Shown: one piece after another, positions 27,370 through 37,145 of the stretch
Layout: the number at the start of each line of letters is the position of its first letter
Position numbering within the stretch: the first letter of the stretch is position 1
Assembly (NCBI GenBank): GCA_937927415.1
Contig: CALBDS010000043.1
Location: 62,001-126,000, forward strand
Length of the DNA stretch: 64,000 bases
Direction of reading: 5' to 3'
From: an uncultured Rhodospirillaceae bacterium
Lineage (GTDB): Bacteria > Pseudomonadota > Alphaproteobacteria > Azospirillales > Azospirillaceae
The notes under the pieces: model-generated
What the model saw: only the letters and a program-made list of their open reading frames with translations
Databases searched by the model: none
What the model was told of the DNA's origin: nothing
Made by a program: the position numbers and the translations under genes

Positions 27370-27804
27370 ATGGCGGGCATTCAGTGGCGGGACAGCATGG
27401 GGTGCGGCGTGGCGCGGCTGGACGCCGACCACCGCGAACTGATCGAACAGGTCAACGCCCTGGGCGCCACCCTGTCCGCCCCCACCTTCGACGCCAAGGC
27501 GGCGGCCTTGGGGCTGCTGTTCCTGCTGCGCTACACGCAGGAACATTTCCCGCGGGAAGAAAAGCTGATGGAGGTGATCGACTATCCCTATCTGGCCGAT
27601 CACAAGACCCAGCACGACGCCGCCATCCGCGCGCTGCACGAGTTGAGCCGGGTGTTCTTCCTCTGCCCCAACCGGCTGACCACCGGGCTTCTCTATGACT
27701 TCGCCGCCGGGCTGGTCCGGCACGTGATCTTTCTCGACACCAAGTTCCGCCCCTATGTCCAGGGCACGGTGGAAGAGGACGATGCCGATCCCCCCGGACC
27801 ATAA
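27370..27804 (+). CDS. Bacteriohemerythrin (first copy)
   Basis: 144 aa, single domain. All seven diiron ligands of the hemerythrin fold can be placed: His21 (DADHRELIE), His59 and Glu63 (TQEHFPREEKLM), His78 and His82 (ADHKTQHDA), His118 and Asp123 (VRHVIFLDTKF). Bacteriohemerythrins reversibly bind oxygen in the cytoplasm and serve oxygen delivery or sensing in microaerophilic and motile bacteria. The start at 27370 gives the usual GIQWRD beginning; the longer frame from 27301 reads through the terminator stem and is unlikely. A second copy is at 40082-40492. Confidence 0.93.
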   Translation: MAGIQWRDSMGCGVARLDADHRELIEQVNALGATLSAPTFDAKAAALGLLFLLRYTQEHFPREEKLMEVIDYPYLADHKTQHDAAIRALHELSRVFFLCPNRLTTGLLYDFAAGLVRHVIFLDTKFRPYVQGTVEEDDADPPGP

Positions 27805-27873
27805 TCCCACCATCATGTGCGAGTCGCTCTCAGTTGTTTTCCTCCTTTCCTGCGGATAGTGTCGCCCCCGTCA

Positions 27874-27972
27874 TTGGGGAGTAGCCGCCCTCGGGTCCAG
27901 AGGGGGGATGCGTCAACAGACTTGGGCGTCAGCCCATGGTGCATCCGGCGTGCAGCCTGGCAAGACCTTTGG
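27874..27972 (+). promoter_or_regulatory. yybP-ykoY manganese riboswitch aptamer
   Basis: The two conserved sequence blocks of the Mn2+ riboswitch family (RF00080) are present. The 5' block is GGGGAGTAGC (27876-27885) and the 3' block is GCAAGACCTTTGG (27960-27972). Between them lies a GC-rich paired arm including CGTCAACAGAC, as in the L. lactis aptamer. It sits 80 bases before a UPF0016-family manganese exporter gene, the classic partner. Mn2+ binding would be expected to raise exporter expression. Confidence 0.88.
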
Positions 27973-27990
27973 CTTTGACCGCTTTCCCAG

Positions 27991-28036
27991 GGGGCTGGGC
28001 GGAGCGGCGAGCCATTGGTTGTGTCCGCTCGGCCCC
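27991..28036 (+). promoter_or_regulatory. Expression-platform hairpin of the Mn riboswitch
   Basis: A 13-bp stem with two G-U pairs (27991-28003 with 28024-28036) lies between the aptamer and the ATG at 28053. It lacks a T run, so it is not a classic terminator. It may control access to the ribosome binding region (translation control), which is inference. Confidence 0.5.
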
Positions 28037-28052
28037 CATTGAGTTCATTCAT

Positions 28053-28631
28053 ATGGAAGCCCTGCTCATTTCCACCGGCGTGGTGGCCATCGCCGAAATC
28101 GGCGACAAGACCCAGTTGCTGGCGCTCGTTCTCGCCGCCCGGTTCCGCAAACCCATCCCCATCATCATCGGCATTCTGGTAGCAACCCTGGCGAATCACG
28201 CCCTGGCCGCGTGGGCCGGTGCGCTGGTCGCCGGCTGGCTGGGGCCGGACATCCTGCGCTGGATTCTGGGCGTGTCGTTCCTGGCCATGGCGGTGTGGAT
28301 CCTGATACCCGATTCGGTGGACGACGATGCCGCGGACGACAGCCGGTTCGGCCCCTTCCTGGCCACGGTCGTCAGCTTCTTCCTGCTGGAAATCGGCGAC
28401 AAGACCCAGATCGCCACCATTGCCCTGTCGGCGCGGTTCAACGACCTGCTGCTGGTGACCGCCGGCACCACGCTGGGCATGATGCTGGCGAACGTCCCCG
28501 CCGTTCTGGTGGGCGAAGCCGCCGCCACCCGCATTCCGCTGAAGCTGGTCCACGGTGCGGCGGCCGCCATCTTTGCCGTGCTGGGGGTGATGGCCCTGAC
28601 CAACGCCGGTGCCGCCTTCGGAGCGTTCTAA
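28053..28631 (+). CDS. mneA: UPF0016/TMEM165 family manganese exporter
   Basis: 192 aa with six membrane helices in two homologous halves. Each half has the family signature: EIGDKTQLLALVLAARF (about 12-28) and EIGDKTQIATIALSARF (about 113-129). Members of this family (bacterial MneA/Mnx, plant PAM71, human TMEM165) move Mn2+ or Ca2+ out of the cytoplasm in exchange for protons. The upstream yybP-ykoY element strongly supports manganese as the signal. The ATG at 28053 is weakly preceded by GAG only, which fits regulation at translation. It is followed 137 bases later by an MFS gene on the same strand. Confidence 0.93.
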   Translation: MEALLISTGVVAIAEIGDKTQLLALVLAARFRKPIPIIIGILVATLANHALAAWAGALVAGWLGPDILRWILGVSFLAMAVWILIPDSVDDDAADDSRFGPFLATVVSFFLLEIGDKTQIATIALSARFNDLLLVTAGTTLGMMLANVPAVLVGEAAATRIPLKLVHGAAAAIFAVLGVMALTNAGAAFGAF

Positions 28632-28768
28632 ACAGCCCGCCAACAAAAAGCCCCGCGGCCTGTTTTCGGAACAGCGGCGGGGCCGGCATCGTCGAACCGG
28701 GCTTGCGTCGTGGCGCCGGGCGGTTATGGTGGCCCGGCCGTTTGGTCTTCCAACGTTCGGACAGCACG

Positions 28769-30313
28769 ATGACCGAAGCCTCCGCCGGAACCCCCGATCC
28801 CGCCGTGTTCAGCCACCGCGACATCCTGACCGTGTTCAGCGGGGTGGCGCTGGCCATGCTGATGGCCGCCATCGACCAGACCATCGTGGCGACCGCCCTG
28901 CCCACCATGGCGACGCAACTGGGCAACCTGGATCTGGCGTCGTGGGTGGTGTCGGCCTATCTGTTGACCGCCACCGCGACCGCCCCGATCTATGGCAAGC
29001 TGTCCGACCTGTTCGGGCGCAAGCGGGTGCTGGAATCCGCAATCCTGTTCTTTCTGGCCGGGTCGGTGCTGTGTGCCGCGGCCCAGAGCATGACGCAACT
29101 GGTGATCTTCCGCGCCATCCAGGGCCTGGGCGGCGGCGGGCTGATGGTCCTGGCCTTCACCATCATCGCCGACGTGGTGTCGCCGCGCGAACGCGGGCGG
29201 TACCAGGGGCTGATCGGCGGCATCTTCGCGCTGGCCAGCGTGGTCGGGCCGTTGCTGGGCGGTTTCTTCACCGAATATCTGTCGTGGCATTGGATCTTCC
29301 TCAGCAACCTGCCCATCGGCGGGGCCGCACTGGTGATGACCGGCCGGGCGCTGGGGCGGCTGCCGCGGGGGCGTGCCCGCCCGCGGGTGGACGTGCTGGG
29401 GGCGGTGCTGCTGATGACGGCGGTGACCTGCCTGCTGATGGTGGTGTCCAACGGCGGCGTGCGGCTGCCGTGGGCGTCGTGGCCCATCGTCGGGCTGGCG
29501 CTGACGGGGGCGGTGCTGACCGCGGCCTTCGTCCGGCACGAACGGCGGACGGCGGAACCGATCCTGCCCATGAGCCTGTTCCGGGTGCCGGTCTTTTCGG
29601 TGGCGGTCGCTGTGGTGGCGGTGTCGGCGATGGTGCTGTTCGGCGGCATCGTGTTCCTGCCGCTGCATTTGCAGCTCGTGCAGCAGACGGGGGCCACCGC
29701 CTCGGGCCTGCTGCTGCTGCCGATGGTGCTGGGGATGACCGTGGGGGCGGTGGGCGGCGGGCGGCTGATCGCCCGCACGGGCCGCTACAAGATCTTTCCC
29801 CTGGTCGGGCTGGGGCTGTCGGCGCTGATGTACACCATTCTGGGGCTGGCCAGCCATATGGTGAGCGGGGCCATGGGATCGTCGCTGATTCTGGTGCCGC
29901 TGGGCATCGGGCTGGGGCTGGTGATGCCGGTGATGACGGTGGCGGTGCAGAACGCGGTGGACCACCGCGACATGGGGGCGGCCACCGCCTCGGTCGGGTT
30001 CTTCCGCTCGCTGGGCGGGATGGCCGGGGTGGCGCTGTTCGGCGCGGCCCTGGCCGCCGACGTGTCGGCGCGGCTGGAACAGGCGGGGTTGCCCGGCCTG
30101 GATCCGCGGGCGGTGATGGAGCGCGGCAACGCCGTCATCGAAACCCTGCCCGCCGTGGTGCGGGCGGCGGTGCTGGGGGCGTTCGAGGCCGGATTTGAGA
30201 CCACCTATTTCATGGCGGCCGGGCTGGCGGCGGTGTCGTTCCTGCTGACCCTGTTCCTGCCGGAGTTGCCGCTGCGGGCGGCCCCGATGCGGCGGGACGA
30301 GGCCGAAGGGTGA
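28769..30313 (+). CDS. MFS drug/proton antiporter, DHA2 (EmrB/QacA) family
   Basis: 514 aa, about 14 membrane helices. Motifs: LDxTIVxxALP form in AAIDQTIVATALPTMA (motif D1), GKLSDLFGRKRV (motif A, loop 2-3), RAIQGLGGGGLM (motif B) and GPLLGGFF (motif C, typical of antiporters). These fix it as a DHA2 14-TMS efflux pump in the inner membrane. No EmrA-type adaptor gene lies beside it, so it may work alone like QacA. The ATG at 28769 begins a short polar N-terminus before helix 1. The substrate is unknown. Confidence 0.92.
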   Translation: MTEASAGTPDPAVFSHRDILTVFSGVALAMLMAAIDQTIVATALPTMATQLGNLDLASWVVSAYLLTATATAPIYGKLSDLFGRKRVLESAILFFLAGSVLCAAAQSMTQLVIFRAIQGLGGGGLMVLAFTIIADVVSPRERGRYQGLIGGIFALASVVGPLLGGFFTEYLSWHWIFLSNLPIGGAALVMTGRALGRLPRGRARPRVDVLGAVLLMTAVTCLLMVVSNGGVRLPWASWPIVGLALTGAVLTAAFVRHERRTAEPILPMSLFRVPVFSVAVAVVAVSAMVLFGGIVFLPLHLQLVQQTGATASGLLLLPMVLGMTVGAVGGGRLIARTGRYKIFPLVGLGLSALMYTILGLASHMVSGAMGSSLILVPLGIGLGLVMPVMTVAVQNAVDHRDMGAATASVGFFRSLGGMAGVALFGAALAADVSARLEQAGLPGLDPRAVMERGNAVIETLPAVVRAAVLGAFEAGFETTYFMAAGLAAVSFLLTLFLPELPLRAAPMRRDEAEG

Positions 30314-30437
30314 TTCCCCGGCCCGGCCCCCAACGGCCGGACTCAACCGGATTGCATAGACCGAAAATGACGTCAGCTATGGCTTAACGCCCTGTTTTCA
30401 AACCGATGCCGCGCCCCAATATGGTGAGGTGACGCCA

Positions 30438-30470
30438 ATGGAGTCATTCTCGCTGATGTCATCGACCTGA
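30438..30470 (+). CDS. Candidate 10-codon small ORF before a terminator
   Basis: ATG at 30438 starts a 10-residue frame (MESFSLMSST), with a very good ribosome binding site GGTGAGGT (30423-30430) seven bases upstream. Its TGA (30468-30470) touches the first base of a strong terminator stem. The layout resembles a leader peptide with an attenuator, but the next gene lies on the opposite strand, so it could also be a tiny protein or a small RNA with a 3' terminator. It is too short for any family call. Confidence 0.3.
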   Translation: MESFSLMSST

Positions 30471-30504
30471 CAGGCCCGCCCTCAACCGGCGGGCCTGCTT
30501 TTTT
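30471..30504 (+). terminator. Strong plus-strand terminator
   Basis: A 10-bp GC stem (30471-30480 with 30488-30497) with a 7-base loop, followed by CTTTTTT. It faces the plus strand, about 160 bases beyond the MFS stop, and touches the end of the convergent histidine kinase gene. Confidence 0.9.
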
Positions 30505-31925
30505 CACGCCTTGGGGAATTGCAGGCTGATCCGCAGGCCGGGGTCGTTGCCGCCCAACTCCAGCACCGCCCCATGCAGCCGCGCCACCGCGTCCACCAGA
30601 CTGAGGCCCAGCCCGTTGCCGGGGGATGCGCGGGCGTCGTCCAGGCGGACGAAACGTTCCAGCACCTTTTCCCGCATCTCCGGGGGAATGCCGGGGCCGG
30701 TGTCGGCCACGGTCACCCGCGGGCCGCGGCCCGGTGCCGCCGGCTCCACCGTCAGGGTCACCGATCCGGCGGGGGTGTATTTGATGGCGTTGTCCAGCAG
30801 GTTGGCCAGCGCCTGCGACAGAAGTTGCGGGTTGCCGCTCAGCACCGGCTCGCCGCGGATGTCGGCGTGGAGTTCCAGCCCCTTGTCGTCGGCCACCGGC
30901 TCGTACAGGTCGGCGGCCATACGCGCCACCTCGGCCAGATTGACCGGCTGGAAATTGCGCCCGCGCGATCCCGACTCCGCCTCGGCAATCGACAGCAGCG
31001 CCTTGAAGGTGTCGAGCAGCCGGTCGGCCTCGACGATGGTTTCCTGGAGTGCCGTGCGGTAGACCTCGGGGTCGGCATCCTCGCGGATCAGCACCAGTTC
31101 GATGCGCGAGCGCAGGCGGGTCAGCGGCGTGCGCAGGTCGTGGGCGATGCTGTCGGTCACCTGCCGGATGCCGGTCATCAGCCGTTCGATCTGGTCCAGC
31201 ATGGTGTTGAGGTTGGCGGCCAGCGTGTCGATCTCGTCGCCGCTGCCGCTGCGCTTCACCCGCCCGGTCAGATCGCCGCCCATGATGCGGCGGGTGGTGC
31301 GGTTGATGGCGTCGATCTGGCGCATGGCGCCGTGGCTGATAACCCCGCCGCCGATCAGCCCCAACACCACCGCCCCCGTCACCACCCAGCCCAGCGATTG
31401 CCAGATGCGGCGGCGCAGGGTGTCGATTTCGCTGGTGTCGCGCCCGACCAGAAGCTGGAAGCTGCCGGGAAGGGTGAACATCATGGCGCTGGCGGTGGAC
31501 GGACGGCTGCCGGGACCGGCGGACGAGGCCACCTGAAAATGCGCCCAACCGTTCTCGTCGGGCAGCGCATCGGGCCACGCCGACAGGTTGCCGGCGAGAA
31601 CCACCCCGTTGGGGGCGCGCACCAGATAGATGGAGTTGGTGTATTGCAGGCTGCTGCGCTGGCGCACCACCTCCAGCAGGCCGGGAAGCCCGTGGCGGGC
31701 GTACTGGTCTTCCAGTCCCGCCACCTCGATGGCGACGGTATCGGCCATCTCGTTCTGGATGAAGCCGGCGGTGGAGCGGTAGACGAACAGCAGCAACAGG
31801 CCGGTGAACACCACGAACAGCGCGGCGTACAGCACCGACAGCCGGAACGCCATGGTGTGCCACAGCCGCGGCAGCCGCATGGCCACCCGTGCGGCCGACC
31901 CTTCGGGGGCGTGGAACAGCGGCAC
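30504..31925 (-). CDS. Sensor histidine kinase (OmpR-partner type)
   Basis: 473 aa. Two membrane helices (about 28-49 and 178-198) bracket a periplasmic sensor of about 125 residues. HAMP follows (about 198-252), then HisKA with His262 in SIAHDLRTPLTRL, and HATPase with NLLDNAIKYT, DTGPGIP and GNGLGLSLV. It phosphorylates the response regulator encoded 10 bases upstream. The start is a GTG at 31925; an ATG at 31880 would give a shorter cytoplasmic leader. The pair lies just downstream of degP on the same strand, which suggests an envelope-stress signal, as for other DegP-linked systems; this is inference from context. Confidence 0.93.
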   Translation of the reverse strand: MPLFHAPEGSAARVAMRLPRLWHTMAFRLSVLYAALFVVFTGLLLLFVYRSTAGFIQNEMADTVAIEVAGLEDQYARHGLPGLLEVVRQRSSLQYTNSIYLVRAPNGVVLAGNLSAWPDALPDENGWAHFQVASSAGPGSRPSTASAMMFTLPGSFQLLVGRDTSEIDTLRRRIWQSLGWVVTGAVVLGLIGGGVISHGAMRQIDAINRTTRRIMGGDLTGRVKRSGSGDEIDTLAANLNTMLDQIERLMTGIRQVTDSIAHDLRTPLTRLRSRIELVLIREDADPEVYRTALQETIVEADRLLDTFKALLSIAEAESGSRGRNFQPVNLAEVARMAADLYEPVADDKGLELHADIRGEPVLSGNPQLLSQALANLLDNAIKYTPAGSVTLTVEPAAPGRGPRVTVADTGPGIPPEMREKVLERFVRLDDARASPGNGLGLSLVDAVARLHGAVLELGGNDPGLRISLQFPKA

Positions 31926-31935
31926 CGGGTGCTGC

Positions 31936-32613
31936 CTATCCCGCCGCGCGCAGGGAATAGCCGGCCCCGCGCACGGTATGGATCAGGGGTGTTGGAAAAT
32001 CCTTGTCGATCTTCTGCCGCAGCCGGGCGATGTGAACGTCGATCACGTTGGTCTGGGGGTCGAAATGATAGTCCCAGACGTTTTCCAGCATCATGGTGCG
32101 GGTCACCACGCTGCCCGCGTTGCGCATCAGGAATTCCAGCAGGGCGAATTCCCGCGGCAACAGGTCGATGTCGCGCCCGCCGCGCTTCACGGTGCGGGTC
32201 AGCAGATCCATTTCCAGATCGCCGACGGTCAGCCGGGTCTGCGGCTGGCCGGCGCCGCGGCGGCGGACCAGCACCTCGATCCGGGCCAGCAGTTCGGAAA
32301 AGGCAAAGGGTTTGGTCAGGTAATCGTCGCCGCCGGCCTTCAGCCCCTTCACCCGGTCATCGACACTGCCCAGCGCCGACAGGAACAGCACCGGCGTGTC
32401 GTTGCCGGTCGCACGCAGCAGTTCCACCAGCGACAGCCCGTCGCGACCCGGCAGCATGCGGTCCACGATCATCACGTCGTAGACCTCGCTGCCGGCCAGG
32501 AACAGCCCTTCCTTCCCGTCGTTGGCGATGTCCACCACATGCCCGGCCTCTTTCAGGCCCTTGGCGAGATAGGCGGACGCCTGCCGGTCGTCTTCGATCA
32601 CCAGAATCTTCAT
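31936..32613 (-). CDS. OmpR/PhoB-family response regulator
   Basis: 225 aa. The receiver domain has the acidic pair in ILVIEDDR and the phosphate-accepting Asp51 in VMIVDRMLPGRDG; the lysine motif is LTKPFAFSEL. The C-terminal winged helix (about 128-222) has LLPREFALLEFLMRNAG and VDVHIARLRQKID ... IHTVRGAGYSL, the OmpR/PhoB DNA-binding signature. It is the partner of the downstream histidine kinase. The start MKILV at 32613 is preferred; an ATG six bases earlier is in frame. Neither has a strong ribosome binding site. The 293-base gap to degP is occupied by a structured repeat. Confidence 0.94.
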   Translation of the reverse strand: MKILVIEDDRQASAYLAKGLKEAGHVVDIANDGKEGLFLAGSEVYDVMIVDRMLPGRDGLSLVELLRATGNDTPVLFLSALGSVDDRVKGLKAGGDDYLTKPFAFSELLARIEVLVRRRGAGQPQTRLTVGDLEMDLLTRTVKRGGRDIDLLPREFALLEFLMRNAGSVVTRTMMLENVWDYHFDPQTNVIDVHIARLRQKIDKDFPTPLIHTVRGAGYSLRAAG

Positions 32614-32705
32614 ATGCATGATGGTAGCGTCCCACGGGGCCGGAGCCAAGCGGCGGAATAAGCCCTTCAGGGCAACGACACCAGATTAACAAGCCGGGGC
32701 AATCT

Positions 32706-32879
32706 CCCTCTCCCGCCCCGGGAGAGGGCCGGGGTGAGGGCCGATTTTCGCGCAGGATGCCCGAAAATCGAGCCGTCAGGCTCTCGAAACATCAGGTTTG
32801 CGGTTGCTCCGCAACGGATTTCGGGCCTCCGGCGCGAAATCCGGCCCTCACCCACCCCTCTCCCCGGTGGGGAGAGGGG
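32706..32879. repeat. Structured dispersed repeat, copy 1 (six hairpins)
   Basis: Between degP and the response regulator. The ends are hairpins of the CCCTCTCCC / GGGAGAGGG type (32706-32728 and 32855-32879). Inside, a GGTGAGGGCC / GGCCCTCACC pair spans the element, with four inner stems: GATTTTCG (32743-32750) with CGAAAATC (32762-32769), GAGCC with GGCTC (32770-32783), GTTGC with GCAAC (32803-32815), and GGATTTCG (32816-32823) with CGAAATCC (32835-32842). A second copy lies inverted at 49038-49232. It has no open frame and no transposase. Confidence 0.85.
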
Positions 32880-32906
32880 TAAACCGGCCAAAAACCACCG
32901 CAGAAA

Positions 32907-34481
<1,575 letters not shown>

Positions 34482-34590
34482 GGAACAGAACTCCGCTAGG
34501 GAAGGATCGGATCTGTCCCAATAGGTAAGCTGCGCACGCTCTCCGGCGCCTTGCGGAGGGATGAATTAATTTTAAGGCAGGCCCCCGCCC

Positions 34591-35835
34591 TTACGGTCCC
34601 ACCCGCGCCGGGCCGCAGACGGCGGACGGCGCCAGACCGGTCAGCGCCTCGTACACCTCGGGGTCGGTGGCGCCCTCGGTGCCGAAGACCAGGACTCGGG
34701 CGTCGGGGGCCAGCCCCAGGGCGGCGCGGGCGTCGGGGTCGCCGGCCACGCACAGCACGGCGGCCAGACCGGCCACCCCCGATTCCCCCGCCACCAGCGG
34801 ACGGTCGCCCGCCTCCCCGGCGGCCAGCAGCTTCATGGTGGTGATGGCGGCATCGTCGGGGATGGTGACGAAGGCATCCGCCCCCCGCTCCAGAATGGCC
34901 CAGGCCAGCAACGACGGCTGGCCGCAGGCCAGACCGGCCATGACCGTGTGCAGTTCCCCTTTCACGCCCACCGGCCGCCCGGCCTCCCCACTGCGGTAGA
35001 GGCAATCGGCCTCGTGGGGTTCGACGACGATGAACTGCGGCCGCTGCCGGCCCCAAGTTTCCCACAGATGCCCGCACACCGCCGCCGGCAAGGCGCCGAC
35101 GCCGCTCTGCACGAACACATGGGTCGGGCGTTCGCTGGCGGGAAGCTGGGAAATCGCCTCCTCCACCATCACCGTGTAGCCCTGCATCACGTCGCGGGGG
35201 ATGTCCATATAGCCGGTGTAGGAGGTGTCGGACACCACGAACCACCCGTGTTCGGCGGAATCCTGAGCGCACCGGCGCACGGCGTCGTCATAGGTGCCGT
35301 CCACCACCACCACCCGCGCCCCATACTCCTCGATGGCGCGGCGGCGCCCGGCGGAGCAGCAGGAGGGCACATAGATCACCGCCTTGGCCCCGAACACCTG
35401 CGCGCCCCAGGCCACCGACCGGCCATGATTGCCGTCGGTGGCGGTGGTCACGGTGACGGTGCGGGTGATCTTGCCGTAACGGCCCACCACCAGATCCAGC
35501 GCCGACACCGGCACGCCGGGGGCACGGGCCGACACCTCGCGCTCCAGCAGGCGCAGCACGGCGTAGGCACCGCCCAGCGCCTTGAAGCTGCCGAGCGCAA
35601 AGCGGGTGCTTTCGTCCTTGTACCACAGGCGATCGATGCCGGCGGCCTTGGCCAGCCCTTTCAGCGAGCGCAGCGGCGTCGGCGCATAGCCGGGCCAGGC
35701 GGCGATTTCCGCCCGCGCGTCCTCGAACGCCGGCAGGCTGATGATCGCCCGTTCCGACGGACCATAGGCACGGTCCTGATCGGCACGGGGGTTCACCAGA
35801 ACCCGGGGGGTGCAGGACGGCAGCAATTCCGGCAT
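34591..35835 (-). CDS. dpaL: 2,3-diaminopropionate ammonia-lyase (PLP enzyme)
   Basis: 414 aa, a fold-type II PLP enzyme. The lysine that binds PLP is in the stretch TRFALGSFKALGGAY (about 76-90). SxxxGNHGRSVAW occurs as TDGNHGRSVAWGAQ, and the phosphate-binding Gly-rich loop is QSGVGALPAA. This pattern and the DTSYTGYMDIPRDVMQGYTVM segment are those of YgeX/DpaL, which converts 2,3-diaminopropionate to pyruvate and two ammonia. Threonine dehydratase is the nearest alternative, but it has an ACT or different C-terminal region. The ATG at 35835 is preceded by AGGGAGA. It is a single gene divergent from gapR. Confidence 0.9.
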   Translation of the reverse strand: MPELLPSCTPRVLVNPRADQDRAYGPSERAIISLPAFEDARAEIAAWPGYAPTPLRSLKGLAKAAGIDRLWYKDESTRFALGSFKALGGAYAVLRLLEREVSARAPGVPVSALDLVVGRYGKITRTVTVTTATDGNHGRSVAWGAQVFGAKAVIYVPSCCSAGRRRAIEEYGARVVVVDGTYDDAVRRCAQDSAEHGWFVVSDTSYTGYMDIPRDVMQGYTVMVEEAISQLPASERPTHVFVQSGVGALPAAVCGHLWETWGRQRPQFIVVEPHEADCLYRSGEAGRPVGVKGELHTVMAGLACGQPSLLAWAILERGADAFVTIPDDAAITTMKLLAAGEAGDRPLVAGESGVAGLAAVLCVAGDPDARAALGLAPDARVLVFGTEGATDPEVYEALTGLAPSAVCGPARVGP

Positions 35836-36004
35836 ATCAGCGATCTCCCTGGCCGGACAGGCGGCCTGTCAAAACGAAAGCAAGCTTGGAACCCGGCGTC
35901 AAGGGGGCTGGCGAAAAGGTCGCGGACAAAGCCGCGCCGGCTGTGCTAAACGCCCCTCCCCCCGGCACACCCGCCGGTCCGTGATGATCTCAGGAAGGAC
36001 GCAC

Positions 36005-36295
36005 ATGGACGGAGTGAACACCTCGGCCGCCGACCGGCTGAAACAGTATGCCGACCGCCTGGAACGGCTGCTGGACGAGATCGACGCGCTGAAGGCCGAC
36101 CTGAAGGACCTGCGCGGCGAAATCAAGAACGACGGTTTCAACGTCAAGGCGCTGGACAAGGTGGTCGCCATCCGCCGCAACGACGGGGCCGACAAGGAAA
36201 CCGAATTCCTGAACGACCTGATGCTCTACGCCCACGCCACCGGCACCCCGCTGGATCTGGCCCCGCCGGAACCGGAAGAAACGGAGCCGGCCTGA
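36005..36295 (+). CDS. gapR: GapR (DUF2312) nucleoid-associated protein
   Basis: 96 aa. The core AADRLKQYADRLERLLDEIDALKADLKDLRGEIKNDGFNVKALDKVVAIRRND matches the DUF2312/GapR domain almost along its full length. GapR forms a tetrameric coiled-coil clamp on overtwisted AT-rich DNA ahead of replication and transcription forks, as shown in Caulobacter. An acidic tail (PPEPEETEPA) follows. The ribosome binding site AGGAAGGA lies directly upstream of the ATG at 36005. Its family is nearly restricted to alphaproteobacteria, which supports the taxonomic placement. Confidence 0.95.
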   Translation: MDGVNTSAADRLKQYADRLERLLDEIDALKADLKDLRGEIKNDGFNVKALDKVVAIRRNDGADKETEFLNDLMLYAHATGTPLDLAPPEPEETEPA

Positions 36296-36605
36296 TCCCC
36301 TGTCCAGGACATATATGACCAAGGGCACGGGCCTCACTGAAAAAAGCACGAGGCAAGGTTTATTCGCGCACTATTAAGCCCGATGAAAACGCGGGGCGGA
36401 GCCGAACAATACGATTCCGCCCCCTTTCTTTTCCTGATGTTTCCTGCCCGCTCCATAGGATGGTCATAGGAACAAAGGGGCAGACCGCAACCATCCCTTC
36501 GTTTGTTTGCACTGCAACAGGAACCCCTCTAGGCTCCCTCCTGTTTCGCACTGGTCCGTCCCCTGGGGGCGGACCCGTATCGTCCGACAACAAAAAGGTG
36601 GAGTG
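36296..36605. other. Intergenic region between gapR and rlpA with a hairpin
   Basis: 310 bases with no gene seen. A plus-strand hairpin with an 8-bp stem (36393-36400 with 36416-36423) is followed by CTTTCTTTTCC and probably ends the gapR transcript. Near 36520 a GGAAC is followed 17 bases later by TGTT, one mismatch from the EcfG-type promoter GGAAC-N16/17-CGTT, about 65 bases before rlpA. This could be an rlpA promoter but is weak evidence. Confidence 0.4.
36393..36433 (+). terminator. Candidate terminator after gapR
   Basis: Stem GGGGCGGA with TCCGCCCC, 15-base loop, followed by a pyrimidine run CTTTCTTTTCC. The wide loop lowers confidence. Confidence 0.5.
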
Positions 36606-37118
36606 ATGGAGTTCTTGCGGTCTTACACAGGGCTTACCGCAGCCGGCGTTCTGCTGTTCTCGACCATCACGGTTCCCGTGGCCGATGCCATGGACCTCAA
36701 TCTGGCGACCTTCCACCAGACCGGCAAAGCGTCGTGGTACGGCCACCGCTTTCACGGGAAGGAAACGGCCAGCGGCACCCCCTTCGACCAGCACGCCATG
36801 ACCGCCGCCCACCGCAGCCTGCCGCTGGGGACGGAGGTGGTGGTCACCAATGTGGACAACGGCAAATCGGTCACCGTCACCATCAACGACCGTGGCCCCT
36901 ATGTGCGCGGGCGGATCATCGATCTGTCGCGCCGGGCGGCGCGGGAATTGGGATTTGCCGGTGACGGGCTGGCCAAGGTCGCCATCACCGTCGTGGCACC
37001 GCCCGAAGTGCCCCCGGTGCCGCAGGCCAAGCCCGATCCCGGCCCCGCCGAAGTGCAGGTGGCCGCCATTCCCGACGATACGGCCTCCGGCGACGACGCA
37101 GGCAGGCCGGACGACTGA
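36606..37118 (+). CDS. rlpA: RlpA-family septal ring lytic transglycosylase
   Basis: 170 aa. A signal peptide (about 1-28; GVLLFSTITVPVADA) is followed by a double-psi beta-barrel: GKASWYGHRFHGKETASGTPFD, MTAAHRSLPLGTEVVVTN and VTINDRGPYVRGRIIDLSRRAARELGF. These are the RlpA signatures. There is no lipobox cysteine and no C-terminal SPOR domain, so it should be a soluble periplasmic form. A Pro/Asp-rich tail (about 135-170) ends it. RlpA cleaves naked glycan strands at the septum. The ATG at 36606 follows AGGTGGAG. Confidence 0.92.
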   Translation: MEFLRSYTGLTAAGVLLFSTITVPVADAMDLNLATFHQTGKASWYGHRFHGKETASGTPFDQHAMTAAHRSLPLGTEVVVTNVDNGKSVTVTINDRGPYVRGRIIDLSRRAARELGFAGDGLAKVAITVVAPPEVPPVPQAKPDPGPAEVQVAAIPDDTASGDDAGRPDD

Positions 37119-37145
37119 TCCCGGCCGTTCGATCCCGGCGGGTGG

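Noticed and set aside
27813..28646. 277-codon minus-strand frame over the riboswitch and Mn exporter
   Set aside because: Shadow of the exporter; the riboswitch and six-helix protein on the plus strand explain the region.
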